Shown here one piece after another: positions 40,840 through 52,333 of a DNA stretch of 64,000 bases. The notes below the pieces were generated by a model that made no database searches, was not told the DNA's origin, and was given only the letters and a program-made list of their open reading frames with translations. How positions within the stretch are numbered: position 1 is the stretch's first letter; the number at the start of each line of letters is the position of its first letter. A program made the translations under genes and the position numbers. The stretch comes from Erpobdella octoculata (Eukaryota > Annelida > Clitellata > Hirudinida > Erpobdellidae): NCBI GenBank assembly GCA_963978895.1, contig OZ022238.1:4068152-4132151 (forward strand), in the 5' to 3' direction.

Positions 40840-41354
40840 AATGATGTTCATCAATCATGTCAGATTTAATACTACTACTACTGTCCATTCTGTAATATTG
40901 ATGCAAATCCGCATGAAAATAAGTGTTCACTTGTGACTTTTGTCTGCTTTCTTTTCTTTAAATGTAATGTTCTATGACTGTATTCTATACCTAAATGTGA
41001 TTTAATTATTATTGATAAATTAATACACAAAGATGTGATTTGTTGTAATTCTGATTTTGTTTTAAATTTCATATCCGTTTATTCATATGCCCCTGTCAAA
41101 CCGCATGGGCTAAATTTTGATGGCTGCCGGAATCTTTTTATATTGTTCATAGTATTTACCATGGACCATGCAGATAAAAACTTATAATGCAGTAAATTAA
41201 TCTTGAAAAATATATAAAATGGCTGTAAGACTAAAAATTTTATATACGCCATTAGCGATACCTAATTTTACCGATCTTATTTAATTTTTTATATTTCCTC
41301 GGTACATTTTTTCTGGCTTTATTGTTACTATTGATCGGAATAGCAGCTACTACA

Positions 41355-41690
41355 GAGGCGCCGTAGCTCAGTGGTGAAAGCAGTTATGCTGTCATCCTGC
41401 CGTCGTGGGTTCAAATCTCAGTCACGGCGAGGCGTAATTCCGTTGAGCAAGGAATTCACTCACACTGCTCAGGCCAACTCAGCCTTTCATCCTTCATTGG
41501 TCGATGAATGAGTACCAGTTTCACGACTGGGATGTATGTAATAGGGTTCTGCATATTCCGATTTCGGAGACACGTGCGGGTGGCAGGTAACACTGTGTGA
41601 TCCCATATGCACTAGCAGTTCCCGGCGCTGCTGGGGTATTAATTGATATACGAAGTAGCGCCCTAATGTTATACATTTACATTTACATTT
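41355..41690 (+). repeat. tRNA-derived SINE, best-preserved copy
   Basis: It has an A box, TAGCTCAGTGG, at 41,364-41,374 and a B box, GGTTCAAATCTC, at about 41,408-41,419, with tRNA-like spacing. The tRNA part starts 'ggcgccg' and is followed by a body of about 240 bp and an (ACATTT)n tail at 41,670-41,690. Older relatives are at 1,141 and 5,037. Confidence 0.85.
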
Positions 41691-41725
41691 CTACTAGAGT
41701 ACTTCACGGGCCGATTTTTTATGGC

Positions 41726-42007
41726 TCGGCCCGTTTCATAGGCTGAATTTTCATTGTTATGGGCCTAAAATCCATATACTTGGCACACAAATTTCGGCCG
41801 GCACGGCTTGATTTCAAACACGGCCCTGCCCGGCCGTTTAAAAGCCCTAAAATTAGGGCTCGGTCAGCGCGCCCTTGCAGTATTTTAACAGCTACTACAT
41901 AGAAATATAGAAACATTTAGTCTTATTCGGTGAGACCTGGCGAAGTAGGTATACTTTAGTCGTTGCTTTGCAGTAGTGACTTTTAAATAAAGTAAAAGTC
42001 TGAAATA
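41726..42007. repeat. Segment shared with 60,460-62,635
   Basis: It matches the flanks of the hAT element at 60,656-62,511 with few differences ('cggcccgttt', 'aatttcggccggcacggctt', 'attcggtgagacctggcg'). The target octamer ATAGAAAT occurs once here, at 41,899-41,906, so this is the unoccupied paralogous site. Its own function is unknown. Confidence 0.85.
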
Positions 42008-42962
42008 TAAATTTTAAATTTTGAGAAACAAAATAGAAAATGTTTAGCAAGCAATTTTTATTCAAGTTTTAATATTGATTATATTACACTAGTTTTTTGT
42101 ACTTTGATGAAAAAATAATTGTCAAAATCTGAAAAGCTCGTACACGAACACGAGAAAAGATCACTATGAGCAAGAGGTTTTCTATTTATAGCCAGGAGTC
42201 ACGTGATCACACGACTTTCCAACAATAATTGCAAATGCTAATAACGAATGAAAAATTGTAACAACACTGTGTCAAAGGGCTACGAAAGCACGCAACTTTT
42301 CAACAACAATCACGTAGCAGATTCAAACAAAACGCGCAGTTTCTTTTGATTTGGCTACCCCGTTAAGTCATATCCGGGGCGTTGTTAAATTGCCCGCGCT
42401 AGTGAATCACGGGGTTAACCCCAGTAGCTCGTGTTCAAAGTAGGAGACAATGGAGTAGAGTTAAGCGTTAAGATGGAGTAAGCCTGGGGCTATTCGAGCT
42501 ATCAGTGTTTTTGCACGTGTCAAATGAATCCGGTAAAAAAAAACAACAACACGCCCTTCTTGTGGCAACTCAACTCGAAGGCAGTTCATAACTGACACAT
42601 TCTCCCCATTATTTCTTGCACCTGCTCCTGCCTTTTGACCTGGCCGACTCAAAGTTTCTACGCCCCCCCTCAGATGGGTGGGTGGTTTATATTCCTTTGT
42701 TGGTCCTGTTGAACTACTCTCAAGTGGTTCTTAGAATACGTTTCATTCGCAATAAAGCTACCGTTTTGCCCTCACCACTGAAGAAAGCTTATCTAAAGGG
42801 ATGCTTATTAAAAAAATCTTTGCTTAAAAATCTGCACGAGTGTTTCGTCAAGATTTGAGTTTCAGTATTCAGAAAGTATCCAGTAATGTTGTAATGATGG
42901 TTCTAGAATGAATACTTTCATCATTATCGTGTTTTAAATTTTTTTTTTTTTAATTTCTCCAG

Positions 42963-43786
42963 TGTTTCCGATGCCTCTGGTCACCTGAAGAAGGACGAGG
43001 TGAAGAAAGGTTTGGTCTACCTGGATGACTTCAAGTCAGAGGTAAGCTCACCTTTACCACAGGTGAAAAGCTTTGCGGCAAACGACTGACGCCAGACTTT
43101 ATGATGACATTAATGTATAATGAATGACAGATCATTCAGTTTTTTAAAAATGATATTCATAAATGAAGACTCTGCATGTCAGTTCCCTTGACTACCATTA
43201 TTATAAGTATAATGTAACCTGAGCATCTATCCTGATTGGTGCTTATTTAACCAATAGGATGTCTTCATTTTGGACACCGGGGACAACTGTTTCGTCTGGG
43301 TGGGCAAAGGTTCCTCAGAGACAGAGAAAAAGAACGGCCTTGGATACGCTCACGTTAGTCTTTTTAATTTTTAGTCTTCGACTTGAGCAGTCGCTGAGAC
43401 GGCGAATGCTTGCTTCGTCATTGTTTCCGTTGTCGTATTAACCGACGGGAAAGACTTGACTTCTTTTTTGGTTTTTTTTTATCAAATGACGCTTTAGTAA
43501 TTTTTTTTGTTTTTAGTTTCTGTGAATTATTCCTTTTTTTTATGTCAATAAAGTTTTAAAAAAAAAATCACCGAGTGGCTACAGCAAACAATCACCACAA
43601 AATATTGTGACCGTGATGACACAATTACGGTGTGTGTGTCACCACTAAATATTACAACCGTGGAAGCAGCTATTAAAAAAGTCTTATAATCTCTACCTGA
43701 TGGGCACAGAACACCCGTTGATCCCCGTCCACGTGATCAAAGAGGGGCAGCACAACAAAGACTTCAGCGTGGCCGTCGCCGCTTAA
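42963..43786 (+). CDS. Last gelsolin-like domain of an actin-severing-type protein, 5' part not found
   Basis: Three exons, 42,963-43,041, 43,258-43,353 and 43,682-43,786, join in phase. They encode a gelsolin-repeat core (LVYLDDFKSE, then DVFILDTGDNCFVWVGKG, SETEKKNGLGYAH) and a tail with TEHPLIPVHVIKEG, the pattern of gelsolin, villin and invertebrate gelsolin-like (actin-modulator) proteins. Such repeats bind actin and Ca2+. Only about 90 residues are present, whereas the family has three or six repeats. No upstream exons are recognisable between the vWA gene and 42,963. It is either a truncated relic or the end of a gene whose first exons I missed. The intact frame, good splice sites and GC-rich codons argue for a recently functional sequence. 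Confidence 0.7.
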
Positions 43787-44362
43787 AAAGGCTCGCGGGT
43801 CGGCACGGACCATCCCTCCGTCCTTCCTCTCCATCCCGATCATGCCGAAGCTTTGACTCATGAAGACTTGACATTTTTTTTTTTATGAAGAAGCTGTTTC
43901 TGCTTATTTGGGGGTTTTTTGTTTTTCACTTAATTTGTATCAATTTGTTCTTTTTACAGTTTCTAGAGTATTTCTTAGTTATAATTGAAAAACAAACAAC
44001 AACAGATAGCCTATGTTTCATCATCATGAAATTCTTTTTTTTTAATTGCAAATACGCCATTCCTCATTGATAGTACTCTATCTTGCTATTATTCCAATTT
44101 CGTTTTTCAGTGTTAGACGTCTTGTTTCAAATATAGATACCTTTAACGTTATTAATTTCCTATTCCGTATTAAATATTTAAATATATCTCTATGTATTAA
44201 ACTCTTTTTTTTTTATATTTTGAGGATCATTTCTCAACTGTAGGAAATTCAGTACGAAATTCTCATTCCGCTACGTTAGTAGACGGCTCGAGTTCTTTTC
44301 AATTCCAACTCTTTCCCGATTCGTCGATGTTATTTGTTTATTTAGCGCTAATTCGAAATCAC
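43787..44362. other. AT-rich intergenic DNA
   Basis: No gene or repeat recognised. Frames at 43,885-44,243 are low-complexity Phe/Leu/Ile and have no start context or domain. Confidence 0.4.
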
Positions 44363-44705
44363 CTAAGACGCTGTTGGTAGACTTCAGCTCAGGCCCAACA
44401 AACGTTTTTGAATAGCATTGCCATCTAGCGTTCAATCGAGAAATTTAATTTATTTTTATTCATATTCTAATTTTTAAGGCGTATTAAATTCAATAATAGA
44501 AAGATTATAAAATGCACTCAAACCAAGTCAGCAAACAAACAGTTGAAAAAATTAGATAAAAAAGTGTTATTGAATTCTATTAAAAGACTGGTTAAAAAGA
44601 TAATTTTTTAAAAGAATGCGAAAGTTATCCCAAGTCGTCTGCTTACGGATCACAGGTGGGAGGGCAATCCAGGTGGGGGGGGGCCAGCAATGTGGAAAGA
44701 TCGGA
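44363..44705 (-). repeat. Unit boundary and LINE 3'-end remnant, LRR unit 1
   Basis: 'cctaagacgctgttggtag' at about 44,363 recurs at 47,550 and, diverged, at 56,230. 44,570-44,700 ('attgaattctattaaaagac' to 'caatccagg') is the tail of the LINE remnant seen more fully at 47,745-48,340. It marks the 3' flank of LRR gene copy 1. Confidence 0.7.
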
Positions 44706-45251
44706 AGAAAAATTATTAAGCTCCTTTACTATACTAAGGTCAATTCAAATTGTGACCACGCCTGCCATAATAACTTTTAATTAACCGCGTGCATTATTTT
44801 CTACTTGGCTCTTAACAGTTATTGAATCTTACGATCATTATCAACTGAGCATTTATTCAGGGACGAAAATTCAGCTTTTTGCAGGGGGGCAACATTTTCA
44901 AAATTTCAAACTGGTTTCGTGTACAAGACTTCACTGCTATTTGTATATCTCTCTCACTTGCATGGTCAACATAGAATTACTAAAAGTTGTGTATTTGTGA
45001 ACTCACCTTTTCTGGGTCTTTCAATCAAATAACTGTTTTGCGACTGTTGGTTAAAAGATTAGGTGCAATCCGATTGTTTAAAAGTTAAGTACCTTCTGAA
45101 TTAAAACAAAACTTTCAAGTCAAACAACGGCTTTCCCGCATATATGAAAGCTACGAAAACCCAACGAAAACAATTGAACACTGACTTCAACTTTTTTAAA
45201 AACCATGAATGAAATTTCAACAGAACATGTCTATGAATCAAAGAAATATCT

Positions 45252-47320
45252 TTAACTCAGGTTCAGAACAAAGTTCATAAATGTCACAAAAACGATATAA
45301 CTGATATGTACTCCTAGCTTAAACGATGCTGATCTTAAGGAAAAATCAATTTGAATGATTTCTTGGTCTACCCCATAGCTGTTCATAGCCACACATGCAT
45401 ATGAACCCTTGTGCTTTTCTTTTACATCGTTTATAGCATACAAGACTCTGAATATGTTCAATCCTTTCTTGTTAGAGTAGCCGACACCATGTCCGTTTGG
45501 CAAAACAATGAAAACATAAGGAGGTAGTTGGCCATGAGTCTCACAAAAAATCATTAGATCTGTATTGTTCCTCAAGTCCCATTTGAAGTTGACAACCTTG
45601 ATTGTTGGCAGCACCGTTCTTCCATCGGTGCTGGTTGAATTGTTCATATTCGGTAATGTAACATTGTCCACCGTTGTGAAAATGTTACCAAATGATGTTT
45701 CCATACGCGGATCCAGATTTCTAGTCACATCAGTCATCGTAGTTATCAAATGATCAACTTTTGTAACATTTTCACCACCAGCATCCAAAAGAAGAGCTCC
45801 TGTAGTCAAGAAATGTTGGGTCTTTGGCATGACTTCAGTCACATCAGTCATCGAAGTTATCAACTGCCCAACTTCTTTGACATCTTTACCATCAGCATCA
45901 ATGGAAGGAATTTCTGAAGTTGAGAGATGCTGGGTCGTTGGCATAACTTCAGATGAATTGCAGTTAACAGCTGAAAACATGTTTATATCAAGTTTTTCTG
46001 CACTTCTTAAACATGTTCCAGCTATCGTCAAATTAACCTTTGTCTTGATATCAGACATGGACTTACAGTTGCATTCCAAATGGTTATTTTCTAAATCAAT
46101 TGATTCGAGTTGGACAGGAAAATGCGTTAAATTAGGAAAAACGCGTAAATTATTTTTAGACAGATATAACTGCCTTAATTTAACAAAGTCTCTTAAGCCG
46201 AAATCACTAGTAACCTCATGAATATTGTTGTTTGACAGGTCTAAGACTTCTAAATGCTCCTTCAGCTGGTTGTATGCTGAGAAATTCCAAGTGTGTCTAT
46301 ACAATTTGGAAATACTAAGCTCTTTTACAGTTATATTAGGATTGTTGAGAAACTTGAACGACTTAATGCTCCCGTCGAGTTCCAGTTGATTAAATTTCAA
46401 ATTTCCTTTGGTCTGAAATGGTTAAAAACATCAATGTTTTATTATAATCAATATTTAAAAAAGAATATATTAATATAGATAAATTAGCTTGAAAACAGTG
46501 ATGAGCATTTAAAGTATAAATAAATCAGCAAGTCAAATTAAATTATCTTTTTACAAGCAATTTAATGAAAATGTTAATGTTTAATTTGCCAGAATAAATG
46601 AGGCGCGACTGTTATATTTAAAAATAATCAACAAAAACCACACTTAACCTTCATTTTTTTAAAACGGAAAGTCGGATTCAAACCAGTCAAACTTAAATAT
46701 TCAATTTCTGAACCAAGGAAATCAAAAGTTTCCATCTTCAATCCCCTTGAATTAGCAATGACTATTTTCTTTATCTGACTTCCCTCAAACATTTTTTCTG
46801 GAGATTGTCTAAAAGTTACATTGAAGAAACCCAACCAATTCACAACAGAACCATTAAAAGCACCTCGTCTTGATTCATTAATTGTTACTGAATTTAAATG
46901 AACACCGCCAAAAGACGTTTCCTGCAAAAAATTCCTTGGCAGAATGTTTAACGTGCTGTTACGTATTTCTAAATAGCTCACATTTTTGTTTTTAAATCCA
47001 CCTTTCGGTTCATGGACTTGAATTGTACTATTTATAATTCTGAATTGATTAAGGTTATCTTTTCTTATCGCGTCAGTGTATTCGTCCAATCTTCTACAGC
47101 TGTTGCCGCAAATTAACTGAACTGAGTTTATCGAAGTCCAATTTGTTGTCGTTTCAGGAAACTGGCCTTCAAGACATTTTAGTATAACCGCATAATCATA
47201 ATCATCATAAGCTCCTTCCACAGATTCATCATCTATGGCTACTTCACATGGCTCCTCTACCGATCTACACATACTACACAATGTAATGCAAAAAAAGAAA
47301 AGAAATATAAAATAATCCAT
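45252..47320 (-). CDS. LRR-Ig cell-surface protein, copy A (intact)
   Basis: Two exons, 47,320-46,649 and 46,412-45,252 (donor AAG|GTTAAG, acceptor TTTCAG|ACC, phase 0), give 610 residues. A signal peptide (FIFLFFFCITLCSM) is followed by an N-terminal region with divergent leucine-rich repeats. Canonical repeats follow (LEVLDLSNNNIHEV, LRQLYLSKNNLRVF), then an LRRCT cap (LECNCKSMSD with later Cys). A Thr/Ser-rich stalk holds two imperfect 33-residue repeats (TEVMPKTQHF, QLITSMTDVT). An Ig-like domain (LMIFCETHGQ to GSYACVAMNSYG) precedes a hydrophobic C-terminus without a charged tail, so a GPI anchor or simple membrane end is likely. There are many N-glycosylation sites. It probably acts as an extracellular binding or adhesion receptor; the ligand is unknown. 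Confidence 0.85.
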
Positions 47321-47744
47321 CTTTTTTTTAAACTACAACAGATTTTTTTTGCTGAAACCAAATTCGGACGAATACAATTTGTTTAATGGATTGAATGATG
47401 TTTTTGAAAAGAAGCGGACGCTAATGACGTCCCGAAGGGTGCGTTTTAAAATTCACAGAACTTTAATTTGCTTGCATCTGAAATGTTAAAAATAAAAAAT
47501 TATGAACTAGCTGGAGAAAAATTTTAAAAAGTTTAAAACAACTGTCCACCTAAGACGCTGATGGTAGCCTTCAGCTCAGCCCCAACAAACTTGTTTGAAT
47601 AGCATTGCCATCTAGCGTTAAATCGAGAAGTTTAATTTATTTTTATCCCAATTCCAATTGTTACGGAATGAATTGGAATTGGAATATTGGAATAAAATCA
47701 ACAATAAAAAGATTATAAAATGCACTCAAACCAGGTCAGCAAAC

Positions 47745-48340
47745 AATTAGTTGAAAAAATTAGATAAAAAAGCGTTATTGAATTCTATTAAAAGACTGGT
47801 TGAAAAGATAAGTTCTTAAAAGAATGCGAAAGTTATCCGAAGTCTTCTGCTTCCGGATCACAGGTGGGAGGGCATTCCATCCAGGTGACGGGACCAGCAA
47901 TGTGGATGAATCGGTCTTCGTCTTCAAACCTCAAAAGACGCGATCTTGGGGTGATGAGAGGTGATCTTCTTTTTTGTGTGAGGGAAGAAAGATACTCCGC
48001 TTTTCCGTAGAGACTAGCACCGAAGATAATGCAGGAAGCTTTGTACGTTGTTCTCTCCGGGATCTTTAATTGTTAAAGTTTTATAAGTAGTGGAGTGACC
48101 CGACAAAAACCCTTCAACCCACAGAAAAGTCCGGCTGCAGTATTGGGTACCTCTTGAAAGATATCATGTGTTTTCTTATTGACATTTGTGAGTAGGGAAT
48201 TGCAGTAGTCAATACGCGTTAGCACAAACTGGACTACGAGAGTTCTAAATACATTTTTAGGAACAAAGAGTCTGACTTCTCTAAGAACCAGCATGACTGT
48301 TTTTATAACACTAGAAATTGTTGGAGTCATCACTTAGTTT
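47745..48340 (-). mobile_element. LINE (CR1/L2-like) reverse-transcriptase 3' fragment
   Basis: On the minus strand it encodes the C-terminal end of a LINE RT: FVLTRIDYCNSLL, VPNTAAGLFCGL, a break, then FIHIAGPVTWM and a basic FKNL end. It has stops and frame changes and is dead. The same fragment is repeated at 56,450-57,040, and its tail at 44,570 and 53,440, always beside an LRR-Ig gene copy. Confidence 0.8.
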
Positions 48341-48636
48341 TTTGTTCAAAAATTCTGTTCTTTTTCATGGTAACCCGAGTACCCGAGCAGAGAAATGCAG
48401 TCAGAGAGATAATTATCAAAACATTCGGAAAAGTTCTCTGCCATTTTGAGATTTGCTACTGAGAAAAAGCAAACGAGATTGTAGAAATATTACGCTTAGC
48501 TGAGTCAGAATTTTTTTTTTATAATTTCGGCTCTTGACAATTTTATTTAAAATTTATGAAACGCGTAGCTATTAAAAAGTCATGTAATACATGTTTTGTA
48601 AAGACGAGAGGCTTTCAATCAAGAAATTTATTAAGC

Positions 48637-48639
<3 letters not shown>

Positions 48640-48688
<49 letters not shown>
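48640..48688. repeat. (AT)n microsatellite
   Basis: About 24 uninterrupted AT dinucleotides near 48,640-48,688, downstream of LRR copy B. Confidence 0.95.
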
Positions 48689-48690
<2 letters not shown>

Positions 48691-49244
48691 AATTATTTAA
48701 TTAAGCCCCTTAACTATACTAAAGTAAATTCAAATTATGACCACGCCTGCCTTGATAACTTTTAATTAACCTCGTGCATTATTCTCTACTTGGTTCTAAC
48801 AGTTATTGAATCTTATGATCATTATCAACTGAGCATTTAATTTGTTGTACAAAACTTCACTGTATTTTAAATTTCTCTCACTTGCACGGTCGACATAGAA
48901 CCACTAATAAAGTTGTGTATTTGTGAACTTACATTTTCATCCTTTCCTAGGTCTTTGAATTAAATAACCGTTTTGCGACTGTTGGTTAAAAGTTTAGGTG
49001 CAACCCGACTGTTTAAAAATTAAGTCAAACAACGTCTTTCCCGCACATACAAGGAGTAAGAAAAGCAGACCAAACAATTGAACACTGACTTCAACCAAAT
49101 TCAACGTGTTTAAAGACCATGAATGTCATTTGAATTCAATAAAAGCAAACGGACTTGAAACCCCAAGTAAACAAAAACAATCACCGCAGGAAGTTTAAAA
49201 ACATTGTTTGTCAGATTTGAATAAACATTATATACATACAAATT

Positions 49245-50880
49245 CTAAAGGAACAGGCTCAAAACAATGGTCACAGATGTCATAAAAACGAAATAATTAA
49301 AATGAACTCCTAGCTTTAACGATGCTGCTTTCAATAAGAAATCAACTTGGATGATTTTCTTGTCTACTCCAAAACTGTTTGTTGCAACACATGCATATGG
49401 ACCCCTGTGCTTTTCTTCTGCATCGTTGATAACATGCAAGACTCTGAATATGTTCAGCCTTTTCTTGTTAGAGTAGTAGACCGCACGACCTTGTGGCGTG
49501 ACAATAGAAACATAAGGAGGTAGTCGGCCAAGTGCCTCACAAAAGATGTTTAGGCTTTTATTGTTCTTCAAGTCCCATTCCAATTTGACAACCATGATTG
49601 CTGGCAACGCCGTTCTTCCATCGGTGCTGGTTGCATCGTTCATATTCAGTGATGTTACATTGTCCACCGCAGTGAAAATGTCACCAAATGATGTCTCCAA
49701 ATGTAGATCCAACTTTCCCGTCACATCAGTCATCGAAGTTATCAAATTTTCAACTTTTGTAACATTTTCACCACCAGCATTCAAAAGAGCTTCTGTAGTC
49801 AAGAGATGTTGGGTGTTTGTTATAACTTCAGTCACACCAGTCATCGAAGTTATCAACTGTTCAGCTTCTTTCCCGTCTTTACTATCAGCATCAATGGAAA
49901 GAGTTCTTGAAGTTGAGAGATGCTGGGTCGTTGGCATAACTTCAGATGCAGAACAACTATTGTTTAAAAACACTTTTATTTCAGGATTTTCTGCACCGCT
50001 TGAACAACTTTCATTTATGCACAAACTGACCTTCATTCTGATATCAGACATGGATTTAGATTCACTTTCCAAAGGGTTATTGTATAAAATAATCTTTTTG
50101 AGTTGCGGAGGAAAATTTGTTAACTTAGGGAAAATGAGTAACTTATTGTTAGACAGATCTAACTCTCTTAATTTAACAAAGTCTATCAAACCAAAATCAC
50201 TAGTAACTTCAGAAATATTGTTGTTTGGCAGGTGTAAGACTTCCAAATGCTTTTTCAGCTGGTTGTATCTTGAGAAGTTCCAAGTGTGGTTACACAATTT
50301 AGAAATACGAAGATTGTTTACAAATATATTAGGGTTGTTAAGAAATTCAAACGATTCAATGCTCCCGTGGAGTACCAGTCCAGCAATACTCAAATTTCCT
50401 TTGGTATGAAATTGTTAAAAACATCAATGTTTTATTATAATCAATATTCAAAAAAGAATATATTAATATAGATAAATTAGCTTGAAAACAGTGATGAGCA
50501 TTTAAAGTAAAAATAAATCAACAAGTCAAATTAAAATATCATTTTTACAAGCAATTTAATGAAAAAATAATGTTTGATTTGTCAGAATTAAAGATGAGCG
50601 ACTGTTATATTTTAAAATAAACGACAAAACCAACACTTCACCTTCATTTCTTCAAAACGGAAAGTCGTTTTCAGATCAGTCAAATTTAAAAATTCAATTT
50701 CTGAACCAAGGAAATCAAAAGTTTCCATCTTCAATCCAGTCGAATGATATATATGAATTTCATTAATCTGACTTCCCTCAAATATTCTCTCTGGAGATTG
50801 TCTAAAAGTTACATTGTTGAAATCCAACCAAACCGCAACAGAACCATTAAAAACACCTCGTCTTGTTTCATTAATCGTTA
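49245..50880 (-). pseudogene. LRR-Ig gene, copy B, decaying
   Basis: Exon 2 (50,405-49,245) is still open for 386 codons and keeps the LRRs, two-repeat stalk, Ig-like domain (LNIFCEALGRLPPYV, YACVATNSFGVD) and hydrophobic end. Three changes point to loss of function. The exon-2 acceptor reads TTTCAT|ACC where copies A and C have TTTCAG|ACC. The LRRCT pair CNC reads SES (LESESKSMSD). Exon 1 survives only as 50,880-50,642, cut at 'cattaatcgtta' by a LINE endonuclease fragment, so the signal peptide and first half are missing. Selection may have been lost recently. Confidence 0.8.
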
Positions 50881-51412
50881 GGAGTTAGAACTTGAGGGGT
50901 ATGTAATGTTCTGGAAAGACAGAGACACCGGAGGAGGAAGACTACATAGAGAAGGTGTTCTATTGTACATAAACAGCAATCTAACTTCAATTGAAATAGA
51001 AGACCTGAGGAATGACAGTTTCAAAGAAAGTATGTGGTGCGAACTAAAGAACGGAAATGAAGCATTGTTAGTTGGAGTTTGCTATAGAGTTCCCGATTCC
51101 ACAGAGGAAAGCGATAATGGACTGCAGGAATTGATTGTTGAAGCTTTTAAAACATCTTGCATTGTAATGGGTAATTTCAATTTCCATATTGACTGGAGGC
51201 AAAAAGATGGAAAGAACCAAGCAGACAAGAAATTTCAAGATTGCTTAGATAAATGTTTTCTTTTTCAGCATGTAGAAGCACCAACAAGAGGAGACAACAT
51301 TCTGGATCTAGGGATCTCAACTGAAGAGAGCCTAGTGGAAGAAATCACAAGTAGGTGAAAATTTTGGTACTAGTGATCATCAGATTATTAGATTCAACAT
51401 TGATTTTGATCG
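50878..51412 (+). mobile_element. LINE endonuclease fragment, copy 1
   Basis: The frame LELEGYVMFWKDRDTGGGRL, then LLYINSNLTSIEIED, SMWCELKNG, MGNFNFHIDW, APTRGDNILDLGI and, after a frame change near 51,355, TSDHQIIRF is an APE-type endonuclease of a CR1/L2-like LINE. The conserved GDFN reads GNFN, so the catalytic Asp is lost. It breaks LRR copy B exon 1 on its left. On its right it runs, in frame, into a copy of the vWA gene 3' end. Confidence 0.85.
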
Positions 51413-51567
51413 TGAAAACCGTGAGCAGGATAAAACCACCCAGAAAAATTGCAAAGTTGTCCTGGAATTGTCTCCAGATAGATTAGTGACGCAAGTGTGA
51501 CCGCTATCTACTTCTACTCTTACATTCTCTGTTTATCTTTTCCAACTAACCAGCCAGGTTGATTTTT
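51408..51567 (+). pseudogene. Copy of the vWA gene 3' end, copy 1
   Basis: From GATCGTGAAAACC to 'ccaggttgattttt' it matches 40,558-40,717 with a few substitutions, including the last 30 codons in the same frame and the stop. It then jumps to sequence matching 42,146 onwards. Confidence 0.9.
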
Positions 51568-51759
51568 GAACACGAGACAAGATCACAATGAGCAAGAGGT
51601 TTTCTATTTATAGCCAGGAGTCACGTGATCACACGACTTTCCAACAATAATTGCATATGCTAAATACGAATGAAAAATTGTAACAACACTGTGTCAAAGG
51701 GCTACGAAAGCACAACTTTTCAACAGCAATCACGTAGCAGACTCAAACAAAACGCGCAT
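51568..51759. repeat. Copy of 42,146-42,338
   Basis: It matches almost base for base from 'gaacacgaga' through 'cacgtgatcacacgacttt' to 'caaacaaaacgcgca'. Together with 51,408-51,567 it is a copy of 40,558-42,338 with about 1.4 kb removed. Confidence 0.85.
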
Positions 51760-52333
51760 ACAATTCCCAAGTCAGCAAGTTTCTTCCGATTCCTCCACGC
51801 AAAATACAACTCTTTATCATATAAACTAAACAAAAACATAGTTTCAGAAATGTTTATTTTTCTTGAATTTTATTAAATCGGACTATAAAAACAGATAAGT
51901 AATTGTCATAAAGAGAATTTTTCAAATAGGTTTGCTTATTCTCAATTTAAATAATCTACTATTACAGGGATGTCATTTGAGTGGGCCCCCTGACGTATTT
52001 TTGAGCCGCCAAAATACCCTCAGATGTTTGAATAGGTCTTTTCTATAAATAAGTGGGCTTCCTATGACGTTGAAGTTGGCTCCCTATGACGGTAAAGTGG
52101 GCCTGTTGAAATGGTTTTTAAGAAATTTTCAAAAAAACGTACCTACAAGCCTACAACTCCCGCATTGTCAGAATATTTGGGGAAAAAACTCATAGGCGTA
52201 GACATCTTGCGAGCTCAAACTCTCCTTACCTCTTCATAGATGGTTTTTCTAATTCGTCCAGATCCAAAAGTGTTTTTACTCCCCCCTCCAGGAGATGACG
52301 GCACATTTGTGTAACTAATAAGCACCATTTGGT
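51760..52333. other. Spacer between composite segment and LINE
   Basis: No gene was recognised. 51,970-52,110 has phrases such as 'gtgggcc' repeated ('agtgggccccctgacg', 'aagtgggcttcctatgacg', 'aaagtgggcctgttg'), a decayed local repeat. Confidence 0.45.

Noticed and set aside
41355..41430. A functional tRNA gene
   Set aside because: A and B boxes are good but the cloverleaf stems do not close, and the sequence continues into a SINE body with an (ACATTT)n tail.
43673..43861. 62-codon minus-strand frame over the gelsolin tail
   Set aside because: The plus strand encodes the conserved TEHPLIPVHVIKEG tail with matching exon phases; the minus frame is its shadow.
49546..50409. 287-codon plus-strand frame
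   Set aside because: Shadow of the minus-strand LRR-Ig exon 2 of copy B; the minus-strand frame carries the LRR and Ig signatures.
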